Of a stretch of DNA of 64,000 nucleotides, positions 10,301-22,300 are shown in pieces; position 1 is the first letter of the stretch, and each line of letters opens with the position of its first letter. The notes under the pieces are model-generated. The model was not told where the DNA came from. It made no database searches and saw only the letters and a program-made list of their open reading frames with translations. The stretch comes from Nicotiana tabacum (lineage: Eukaryota > Streptophyta > Magnoliopsida > Solanales > Solanaceae): contig NC_134102.1 in the NCBI RefSeq assembly GCF_000715075.1, positions 46,385,348 to 46,449,347 of the forward strand, given 5' to 3'. Both the position numbers and the translations under genes were made by a program.

Positions 10301-13300
10301 CTTTTGATGGGGTACATGAAGGACCCCAAAGATCTGAATGAATGTAATCCAAAGTACCTTTTGTTCTATGAATCGCTGGAGATTTGAAGCTGACTGTTTT
10401 CTGCTTCCCGAACACACAATGTTCACAGAACTCCATATTTCCGGTACTTTGGCCACATAAGAGACCTCTTTTACTGAGAATGGAAAGACCTTTTTCACTC
10501 ATATGCCCCAATCACATAATGCCACAATTTGGTGATGTCAGAATCTGATTTATCTGATATTGAAACTGCAGCAGCACCTGTAACAGTATATATACCATAG
10601 TATACAACGTACCAGATCTGCGTGCCTTCATGATCACAAGAGCACCATGAGAAATTTTCAGAACTCCACCTTCACCTATGTACTTGCACCCAAGAAATTC
10701 TAGAGTGCCCAAAGAGATGAAATTTTTCTTCAAGTCAGGAACATGTCTAACATCGGTGAGAGTTCTCACCACACCATCGTGCATTTTGTTTCGGACTGTA
10801 CCTTTTCCAATAACTTTGCAGGCAGCATTGTTGCCCATCAAGACAACTCCACCTCTAATAGATTCATATGTGGTAAATAAATCCCGACTGGGACACATAT
10901 GATAAGAACAACCCGAATCTAAAATCCACTTATTGTTAGATTTGAAACTATTATTAGTTGCTAAAAAAATAGTTCCCTCAGTCTCATCAGCAGCTACACT
11001 TGCTTCGGCAGTGTCAGTATTTTTGTGCTCATTTTTGTTTTCTGTATGCTTTTCTTTGTTTTTCAATTTAAAGCATTCAGAAATAATGTTATCTTTCTTA
11101 TGACAATATTTGCATATGACATTTCTGTATCTGTATTTTGACCTTGATTTAGGTTTCTCACTATTTAAATCTTTCTTATTGGATCTACCTCTTATGAATA
11201 TGCCTTCCCCTTGGTTCCCACTAGTTTTCCTAGTAATATCTCTATCTATTTGTTCTTTTAATTTCAAAATAGATTTGATATCTTTATAAGAGATATTATC
11301 CTTTCCATAAAGCATAGTATCTCTTATATGTTTAAACGACTGGGTAAAGAAACAAGCAATAACACAGCTTGATCCTCATCTTTGATTTCAGCATCTATGT
11401 TACTTAAATTCATAAGAAGAGAATCAAAAGTATCAAGATGTGTAAGTATAGAGGTACCTTCAGCCATACGAAAAGTGTAGAGTTTTTGCTTTAGGTAAAG
11501 CCTGTTTTCTACTGTTCTTTTCATATATAGGGTTTTAAGCTTTTCCCATATGCCTTTGGCTGAGCTTTCTGCTGCAACTTCACGCAAAACCTCATTTGAA
11601 AGATTTAAAATAATACATGCTTTTGCCTTTTTGTCTATGACGGCAAACTCCTCGTCCGTCATTTTATCCGGCATCTTCTCCTTTCCTTGCAGTGCCAAAT
11701 CTAAGCCATCCTGAATTAGGATAGCTTCCATCTTTAATTGCCACATTCCGAAGTTTGCACTTCGGTCAAATTTCTCAACATAAGACTTTGTTAGAGTCAT
11801 TTTGGATTTTTAAACTAACCCGGTTAGATCTGGCTCTGATACCAATTTGTTAAGATCGGGTTACCGGGTAGTGCGGAATTTAGCCAAACAACGTTATAAT
11901 GACAATAACAAAGACAATGTAAGTTGATAATAACGGCAATTAAAGAAGATAAAGAAGACACAAATTTAACGTGGTTCGGTCAAGGTGACCTACGTCCACA
12001 AGCGGAGAGGAGCAATTTTATTATACCAACAAGAGTACAAAAGAGAGTACAAAATTAGAGTAAATACTCTAATTAGTCCCAAATACCCCAAGAGAATAAC
12101 CTCACAAGATCACTCCAAAGAAAGGGTTCACACAAGTGTTTCCCAACACTCACTCTCTTACAAAATACTCTATAACGAAATAAAGGAGGAGAAAGAAAGA
12201 CAAGAGTGAAAAGCTCTTGAATTGGTGTGTTTTCAAATGAGGAGAAACTCCTCTATTTATAGCAAGAAATCCTTGGTCTAATAATGGATATTATGCCATG
12301 GCAAATGTCATGATCCACAAAATTGTTATAATGGATATTATGTCATGGCAAATGTCATGAATCACAAATTTGTTATAATGGATATTATGTCATGGCAAAT
12401 GTCATGAAAATTTGGCCATATTACAAATCTCCACCTTGGCCTAATTTCGGCTTATAGTAAATTTGCTCCACCTATTTAAATGAAAAAACATGAAAAAGTT
12501 AGCTTATTTGATGCCGGTTATGAATTGGGGTTTGTTGGACTTGGTCCTCCATATATTCGGCATCTAATGCACCAAACGTTTTATTTATTATCTTCCAGTC
12601 ATATTTCATGTTACTGATTCATGAACACAGCAAAGAGGAATTGGAGGTGAGACTGAAGACAAGGCAACATTAAGGTTTACCTTTTGGAGTTGCACAAGGG
12701 CTTTACTTATTATCAGAGAAGAATAGGTTTATTATACTTGCAATCAACATCATTTCTTGCTTCTACTTAAGAAGAGCACAAAAAGAAATTGAGATTTTTG
12801 GTTTTTATGCATCTATGTTCCAGGATAAACTAAACAGAACGGGTTCTAACCTTACGTTTTGGGAATTTGAAAATTCTAGTTAACTCTTTCTTTTTCTTGT
12901 ATGGGTATTGGGTGGGGGGACTGAATCCCATATGTACCTACCATTCTGTTTTCATGGCAAGAGTACACAACAATATTTTTATTTCAGATGGTAAATCTTA
13001 GAAGCAAGTACAGATACTTAAATCAATAAATCTGGTAAAATCAGCAGGTGAGATTAAAATGTTGCTCCAAAAGTGAAAGAAGCAGAAGTCTTCTTACATG
13101 AGGAGTTGAGTGCTTAGATGATTTGCTCATGTTTCTTCTCATTGGATCTGACATTAAGCAATCATATATGTGGAACTTGAAGTTTCTTTTAAGCATGAAA
13201 AGATATGATTTTTTTTAAATTTTGTGAAATAAGATGTGATGACTATAGGCTTATGAAGTTATGTTTTGTTGCACTTGGTAACTGGCATAGTGTGATCTTC

Positions 13301-16300
13301 AATTATGCTTCTCTTCTCTTTTCAACTTCCGAACTAGTGCATATTTGCTCTATGATGCCAAAAGTTTTACAATTGATTGCACTGATTAAAAAAGAAACAA
13401 AGTCTTATGATTGATTGCTGATGCAAGAGATATACAGGAATAAGACACAGAAGCGAGTAACTGCTCTTAACAGAGAGCTTCCTCCACGAAATGAGCAATT
13501 TGTCTTAGATTTTGGACAGCTTCAGAGCCAATTTGCTGTAAGTTTTTTCACTTGGAAAATAATTGCTCTGTTGGATCCTTGCGTCTTTTATCTTCTATTT
13601 GTTACATCTGATAAAATCTTGTAATACATGCTTGTTCTTCTGTCTTACATATTATCCCAGGATCAGGAACAACTACGTGCAGTGGCAGAATCTGTTCTTA
13701 TTTCTCTGGTTATTCAGTGCAGCAGTCACGCACCTCATGCAGAATTTCTTCTCTTCGCCATATGCAGTTTGTCTAGTATAGGATACATAAACTGGGATAC
13801 GTTCTTGCCTTCTCTTCTTTCCTCAGTTTCATCTACGGAGATATCCGCAAGTCAGGGCAATCAGCTATCTGGTGCGGTCTCTTCTGCTAATTTAACACAG
13901 TCTGGATTGCTGCCATCTTCCACCGCAGTAGCGAGTACCTCTAATTTTCATTCATCAAATCCTGCATCTCCTTTGCCTACTGTCCATGGTATTGGGTCCC
14001 CTGTTCAGTCCACAGCTGAACCATCATCTTCTGCTGCTTTGTCTCCCATGAAGTCTTCTGATGTTAATGGCACTAGCCAACAGTCCATCGCAAAAGTGAA
14101 TTTATTGACAAGGGATAATGCTGCAAGCAGTCTGCGTCAAATATGTTGCAAAATTATTTTAACTGGTCTAGATTCTAGTCTTAAGCCAGGAACACATGCC
14201 GAAGTTTTCCACCATATGTTGAACTGGTTGATTAATTGGGACCAAAAGTTACATGGTGTTGATGAATTTGATGGTGCGAAATATTGGAAACCAGATAAGG
14301 CCCTAATTGAGTGGCTACACAGCTGTTTAGATGTTATTTGGTTGCTGGTAGAGAATGATAAATGCCACATACCATTTTATGAACTTCTCCGGAGTGGGTT
14401 GCAGTTTTTAGAAAACATACCAGATGATGAAGCTCTGTTCACTCTTATTTTGGAGATCCATCGGAGGCGAGATATGATGGCTATGCATATGCAAATGTTG
14501 GATCAACACCTTCACTGCCCTACATTTGGGACCCCTCGACTTCTGCCTCAAGCCACTGCAAGTTCGTCCGGTGAAGCAGTTGCTAACATGAGATATTCAC
14601 CAATTACATATCCTAGTGTGCTTGGGGAACCACTGCATGGAGAGGTGTGTATATGTGATATCTTATTAGAAACATGTTAAAATATTGTGTAGAAGCTTAC
14701 TGATAAAAATATGTAAATAGTAAAAAAGAAATGTTAATAGGGAATCTGTTTGCTTGAGAATGAAGGAGCAGTTGAGACATCTTCCAGACAGAGAGACATT
14801 TTAGCATCAATTTTTAGCTGTCCTCTTATAGCCTGGTTGGCCAAGCTTCTAAAATAAGCTTATTTTGAGAAGTGCTTTTCTCAAAAGTACTTTTCAAAAA
14901 AGTGCTTTTGGTGAGAAGCAGTTTGTGTTTGACTAATTAATTTGAAAAGCACTTTTGAGTAGTAATTAGTGTTTGGCCAAGCTTTTGAAAAATGCTTGTA
15001 AGTGTATTTTTCTCAAAAGTGCTTCTCAGAAAAGTGCTTTTGGAGAAAAACTACTTTTTTCTGCTCTCTTCAAAAGCACCTTTTTTTCATCTAAAAGCTT
15101 GGCCAAACACCTCAATTTTTGGCCAAAAGCACTTTTGGCCAAAAAAGCACTTTTGGCCCCCCAAAAAACTTGGCCAAACAGGCTATTAGTCTCCTTAACA
15201 TCAACAATAATATATGTTCGATCTGTGATAGAAAATTCATATACAACTTTGTTTTCTGCCCGTCTTTAGTCGAAGAAGGATAGTAGTATTCTAATGTGCT
15301 TCAATTATTTTTGACTAAATGATTTTGGTCCCTATCTATATTATATTAAAAGCACGAAGCCCCTTAGCGAAATGTCGTTCGTCTTTTTACCCTCTAAAAA
15401 TGAATTTCACACTGGACAAATTGTAATTTAATTATTTTTCCTATATTAAGGAATTGAAAATCAACTAAACTTGCCTTATATATTTTTCCCTTAGTTGAAT
15501 TATATATCATAACTATAATATACAATCTTAACTATCCTATATTACGTGAATAAAATTATACAATATTTAGGACTCTCTAATATTTAATGTAACGTGAATC
15601 CTTGCGGCTCATTCAAATAGGACTCTGAGTTCAACCTTTTAGGTATTTGGAATATATTTATGTCTTATAGGCACTATCAACTAAAAATTTGGTTATTAAA
15701 TATTTTTTATTTAAACTGTGTAGAAAAACATAATATTAATTTAAGACTGTAAAATTAACTAAAATTTCACTTCACATAAATTTCCCTATTTAGATCCCGT
15801 TAATATTAAAGTTTGAATTGAATTATAAGATTCTTTTATTGTTCAAAATGTCACTATTCTTTTTCCATCAGATTTGCTCTGCTTTGAAGCTACAAAAAGA
15901 GAGGCACACATAAGCTATAACTCAAAAGTAAAAATACTCATTATATTTGGCAAAATTAAAAGGAATATCGAATTATTAATATAATTTTCTCCTAAAATTT
16001 TTAATAATAAAGTCAACAAATTTCACATTGGATAAAATTATTATTTAATTATTATTCTAATATTTAGAATTTTCAAATCTGCTAAAATTTTGAATATTAA
16101 CTTTGTTTCTTATTTAAACTTTGTAAGAAATCATAATATTTAGACTTCAAAATCAATTAAATTTTACCATTTATAAATGTCCTTATTTAAAGCCAGTTAG
16201 TATTAAAGTAGAATTAAACTATAAGATTCTTTTTTTATCAAAACGTTAAAAATTAAGAACTCATATTTGCATAATTCTTTAGTCATATTTGCACTACTTT

Positions 16301-19300
16301 GAAGCTACTAAAAAATAGGCACACATAAATTCTAACTCAAAAGTAAACACGCTAATTAATTTTCTTTGTTCGTCAATTGTAATTTTTTCTTGAAGTTTTA
16401 AATAATATTAAAGTTAATTTATTTAGCGACGAATTTGTCAAAGTATTTTCTTATGTGTTATACTTAAAATGTCGGACCTTTGGAAAAAAATCTTAAAACT
16501 TCAAGGTTGTATGTTATGTTGAAACTAAAAAGAAAGTATGATAATTTATGAAACTGAACTGATAGTATTATGAAGTTGGAACAAAGTTTAAGGTGAATAT
16601 ATTAAATGATAATTGAAGACTTTTATGAGATAGAGTTTCTTCGAACTGAGTTAGCTATATAGAATCAACATTCATCAATTTCAGGAGCTTATACATTTTT
16701 TAAATAATTGAAACATAAATTTTATGTAAATTATTACTCATAGAGACGAGGTATAACTTTCACAATGGACAAAATTGTAATTTAAGTTGCTTTTCTAATA
16801 TTTCGGACTTTGTATTTATTAAAATTTTACATTTTAAATCTTTCATTATTAAACTAGGCAAGAAATCCTAATATCTAGTAATTTAAAATCGATTGACATT
16901 TTACCTTATATAAATTATACTAATTGAAAATAAAACCTTTGTGCCATACTCATAAAATCAAGATAGCAACGGTTTTATACGTGCCTTCAATGTCTAAATT
17001 AAAATTGTTCAATTCAAAATAACTAAATGTATACTTTAAATTCTTATTTTAATCATACAAAATAATTAATTCATGTTCAATTAAGTACCCAAAACATTTA
17101 ATAGCATATATAATCATACTAAACAGCACAAGCCTAAATCTATATTGTTAAAGCTTGAAGTTTTTTTAAAACTATATTTTTCTTATAAAAAATTACTCAT
17201 TGAGATGGGAAACACGCGCAACACGCGTACACTAAATCTAGTGATATCAAAAAGAAATTCTAGAACATCACTGTAGTGCTTTATTACTGAAGCTTATTAT
17301 GTATACCAACTTGATACATCTTCCAACCTTAGCTTTGGTTAAATTAGTCATGGACCTGTTACTTATCAAAAGATAAAAAAAATGATGGAACTGTTATGGA
17401 GGAGTGCAGAAGGGTGGCAAACTTGATTGCTCTTTGATCAATTACTTTTGACATTTAATTGCTTTTTCCAGCAAGACTTGGGCAGTTTGGAATATTAGGA
17501 TATGATTTCTAGTGACTAGTGCTGAGACCATAGTGAGTGGCGGTGTTAAAAGGCGATAAGTGCTGAGACTATAGTGAGTGACTAGTGCTGAGACCATGGG
17601 CTGGCGTTGCTGATCTGTTCTATAGTGGCCTATGTCTAATGCCGGTTTTATGTGGTTGGCTATAAATATTACCACATTCACTGGCCATTTCTGATTCTTT
17701 AGTTGATTGAGTAGAGTCTCTTGTTACCTAGTCCTCTTTAGTTGAATGGGTGGTTTCTCTCCTTACCTAGTTCAATGGTTCTGTATAGAACTTCATGTGA
17801 TTACTTCCTGTAATTTATTGTTTCTCAACCTTACTAACTCCTATTAAACCTGATAAATTTACTGAATTTGACCCTTACTAACTTCTATTAAATGTGATGA
17901 ATGGTGGCTCTAACCAAGCAGTCAAAGGAGATCTAATGGTCCTATCTTCAGCTCCTGGATGCCTTAGTTATTGTTCCCATTTTTTGATGATTCTTTCACG
18001 AATTTGATACTTGCTTTAAGTTTTAAGTTTTTTTTTGGATGAAAATTAACATGATCAATTCATTTGGTATAGTTATAAATGTAGACGGAGCTATTCTAGT
18101 TCTAGATAGATTGGCTAGTCGGTTATAGTATTCATGGCCTGATGATTGCCAACTTAGAAGTTCTAAGGACAATTCCTTATTCCGTAGCTGATGCCTGATG
18201 GTATCTTGTTGAATATTTGAGAAGCTTTTAGATGCATACAGAGATCTGCTCTATATTTAGGGCCTTACTTGGTTGACTCAGTCTTTGTTTCTCTGTTAAT
18301 GCTCTCTACTATTTAACCTTGTTTCATATTCCTAGTGGTATACCTTCCTGGCCAATTAAGAATTCTTTGAGCAATCCTTGCTTTGGTACTTCTGGCGATA
18401 CTATTGTTGTACGTATCAGGAAGTGTTTAGATCATAAGATTTTCACAATAAGGGGCCTTTTTTTGTTAGTTACGTTTGTTGTCCATCTCAAGTTATCTAC
18501 TATTAATCCTTTAGTTCATAAGAGTTGTTGGCGTTGCATGAGGGATTCTCTTTTGCAAGGCATGGATGAGGTACAGGAGACCATATTGCAAACAAAAAGT
18601 TTTTGCTTGCAAATCTAAAGAAGGGACAAGGTTTTTTATTTTTTTTGGGATGGGGAGGATTTGAGTCCCTATGAATCAAAAATTCAGAAAACACACTCAT
18701 TGTGTGGGAACTGGTTGTACTGTTGGCTTTGGGAGTCGGAATATTATCATTATTATTATTATTACTGCTACTACTTTTTCTTGATACCGGTGGTGTCCAA
18801 GCCAACTTGGACGCACTTCCATTTTTTCATCTAGTGGTACCTGCTATCTCCCCACATGCAGAGGTAAAGGGTAACTTTTCCCACCAAGGCTTAGATAGAC
18901 TTGGAAGAAATCACCAAGTGTTTTTGATTCGAATTGTGGTCTCCCATTTTTTTTTTTCATTTCACTTTATTGATCACTAGGCCACACCCTTGGGTGCCTT
19001 TTTGGAGTCAGATAATCTGTGGCTTAGGGTAATGAAAAGATAGTACTGGCAGCAACCAAGTGAAGTGTATGCTATAGCTATTGTCACCCATTCAAGTCCT
19101 TGCAAATCACATTTACATTTTCCTCATAATCTTTAGGACGGGGGTTCTAGGTGATAGTGATACACAAAAATCAAGTACAACTCTTTATCTTATACACTTA
19201 ATTGAATCAGATTGTTAAGTCATATTGGAGGCATATTCATGTATGCTGAGCTACTTATCTCAGTCAGAAGTGCTGCATCGGAAACGATGTTTGACCAAGA

Positions 19301-22300
19301 GATGAAATATGTAACTCGAGCTCCAAGGCCAGTTTCAATCTGCATGAAACAACTATAGCACATATTGCCTGTATCAGTTTTCTCTATTTGTTTGTGCTAA
19401 TGTTTATCTGTATGCCGCCAGACCTTTATGTATCTTACATCGACCAGTGGTTATATCTTGAGGATATTCTGACACTTGTGCAAAAGCTGATCTATAATGC
19501 CTCTTAGTTAAAGAATCTTTGTGATGTGTAAACTTACTTGCATTTATTTGGAAATAGGATCTTGCAGCATCCATTCAAAAAGGGAGTCTGGATTGGGAGC
19601 GAGCTTTGCGTATTCTAAAGCATGCTCTTCGTAACAGTCCATCACCAGACTGGTGGAGGCGTGTGCTTCTCGTGGCTCCCTGTCACAGGCTTCATGCCCA
19701 GGCTCCAACTCCGGGTGCCGTTTTTACATCAGAAATGGTTTGCGAAGCAGCGATTGAAAGAATTGTTGAATTATTGAAGTTGACTAATTCAGGCAACATT
19801 TTCAAACTTCAAACTCTGCCTGAGATTGTGTTAGCAATTGCCAATTTGTACATTACTCTGTTTTTCCCCTTCTCTTTCTTATGATGTTATTATCAGTATT
19901 ACTAGTTGGCTAGAGTATTGTCAACAGGATTCTTACCTTCTATATCCTGATTAAAAGAGTTGTAATATTTATTGTCTTGTGCAAGTAAATCATGTTAATC
20001 TGATAGAGAACAAAAAGTACTGCTTTCCACAGTTGATTCAGAAAGGTCTAAATCCAAGGGCATGGCATAAAGCAAAGTGCTTGAAAGAAAAGTACAAGAA
20101 GACCTGAAAGTGTTTTTCAAAATAGTTGTGCTATATGGGTTTATCTTGTCTAACTTTGACAATTAAATGTGCTGCTTGGTGTTTGCTATGGGTGAGAAGT
20201 GAGAACTGTTCTCTTGGATGTGTGCCTCTAAGGAAAAGTCCTCTTGCATATTTGGTCACATAATATGTCCGCTCTTAGATAATGTGTGTTTAATTAGTAT
20301 ATTGTTAACTTTAAGGATTTACTCTGCTTCCTAGTAAGTTGCTTTCCCCCTTTGTAATGGACTTAGTTTGATAGCTTTTATTTGTTCTTCTTACTTCTGC
20401 AGAAATCAATTGCTGGCAGGAGTGGCTTATCTTCTCAGATATATTCTTTTTTCTCGTGAAAAGTGGATGCGTTGATTTTGTGGAGTTTGTGGACAAGTTA
20501 GTATTGCGACTTCAAGAGGGTGATCAACAAATACTTAGGACGAACCATGTTACGTGGTTACTTGCACAAATTATTCGGGTTGAACTAGTGATGAATGCTT
20601 TAAATACAGATTCAAGAAAGGTTTTCCATCTTAACTATATACTGATCACTTTTTAAAGATAAAGAGGATATAAACTGATTGCACTTTAATACAATCGTTT
20701 TGTAGTGACCTTGATGTTTTTGGTGCTAGTTGATTGGTTTTTTATTTTTTTTTATTTTCATATTTATCTGTCTCTGGTTTTCGAGATTTCCTAGGGAATG
20801 ATCGCGTACGCGTAGTGGAGATGGCCCTCCACCATGGGGTGGTGAGTCACCAAGGGAGCAAGTTGGAAAAGCCGCTGTTGGCTCCTTGGGAAGTTTTGTC
20901 GGGGGACGGGGGAGGGTTTGGGGGTTGAGGTGTACCATAATTTTAAAAGAAAATTCCTCCTCCGGATGCAGAACCAGAGATCTGTCATTGGCAGTTCTTT
21001 TCATGTCTAAAAGCATTAGTATCTCAATCTTCTTGTACCTTTTTATTTTTGATTTTCTTTTCCCGCTATTCATTAAGATATAATTTTGAGTAATTAAAGT
21101 AAGTTTTTGATGTTTGAGCCGATTGTAGTATCTCTTTGGTGACTCACACAATTTGCTGTTAGGTGGAGACAACCAGAAAAATTCTTTCGTTCCATAAAGA
21201 GGAGAAAAGCTCTGATCCCAATAATCCTCAAAGTATCCTACTTGATTTCATTAGCAGTTGTCAGAACTTGCGCATTTGGACACTAAATACAGCAACAAGA
21301 GAATATTTGAATAATGAGCAGCTACAAAAGGGAAAGCAAATTGATGAATGGTGGAGACAGGTAAACAAAGGTAATCCTTTCATTTGACTGTACAAGTTTG
21401 AAACATGTTCGTTCATTTCACAGTAGATTTTAGTTTCAACAAATAAGGTGTAAACCAAGAACATATCTATTGCCTCTCCCCTCCTCTGTATTGCCTGCTT
21501 TTGTTTTTTGATGTTAATGTCATTATTTCATCTCTTTTGGGTCATTATAAATTTCATGTTTTGTCTTCTAATCTTACCAATTCCACCAAAACAATGAAAA
21601 TGGACTGTGCACCAGGTAACTATCCAAAAAAATAATGCCACTCCTGTTGTATCCAAGGTATCGTTTTGACCAGTTAAGGTGTTAAACTTTTGGAGTTAGT
21701 GTGGCTGAAATCATTTTGCTGAAGGGGTTATGAGCCCGTTTGGATTGACTTAAAAAAGGCGGGTTTTAAGCAGAAATAACTTTTAAACCAAAAAGCAATA
21801 AGTTGGGGTTGCCCAACTTATTGCTTTTGGCTTGTTTTAAGCAGTTTTAAACTTATTTTAAGCACTTTTTAACTTTGCCAAACACTGGAAAAAGCTAACA
21901 ACAACAACAACATACCCAGTATATTCTCACATACTGGAAAAAGCTAAAAAGAGCTTAAAAGCTGATTTGACCAGCTTAAAAGCCAATCCAAACACCCCCT
22001 CTATATCTGATCACCACAAACCTAGGAAGATTCAAGGAAATTGAATTTGAACTATTCAACCCACAAGAACTCCTTGAAACTGGTAGAAAAGCAATAAAAT
22101 GGATAGATGGATTGGGAACTAGGCTTGAACGAATACAAGAACTCAACTACAGATTTGTTGAACCCGTGCAAACACTACAATAATCACTAATCAAAGGACA
22201 GAAGAAAGAAAAGGATCAAATCATATAATGAATGCAATGAGTAAACGCCAAGCAACAATTACAAGATATATCTAAGGGGGAAGGTAAATGAACTCATACA

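Larger units (their letters stand above)
4698..12470 (-). mobile_element. Tnt1-like Copia retrotransposon in intron 2, with nested hAT
   Basis: Antisense to MED23. On the minus strand from 12470: 5' LTR, primer-binding site complementary to initiator tRNA-Met (plus-strand TGGCTCTGATACCA at 11831-11844), gag, protease, integrase, a hAT insertion, reverse transcriptase, RNase H, polypurine tract (GCGGGGAAGG, plus strand 5238-5247) and 3' LTR. Domain order and gag/RT sequence resemble the Tnt1/Tork group. The flanking five bases (AAATT left, CCTAT right) do not match, and the two LTRs differ by 83 bp in length, so the copy has been rearranged. All frames are broken. Confidence 0.92.

Noticed and set aside
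19793..19884. Read-through of exon 5 to a later GT donor ([13 protein letters not shown]...)
   Set aside because: The GT sites there leave the wrong phase for exon 6 and would insert non-conserved residues in a conserved block.
20726..21172. 148-codon minus-strand ORF across intron 6 and the start of exon 7
   Set aside because: It overlaps a conserved MED23 exon on the opposite strand and has low-complexity, unrecognisable sequence.
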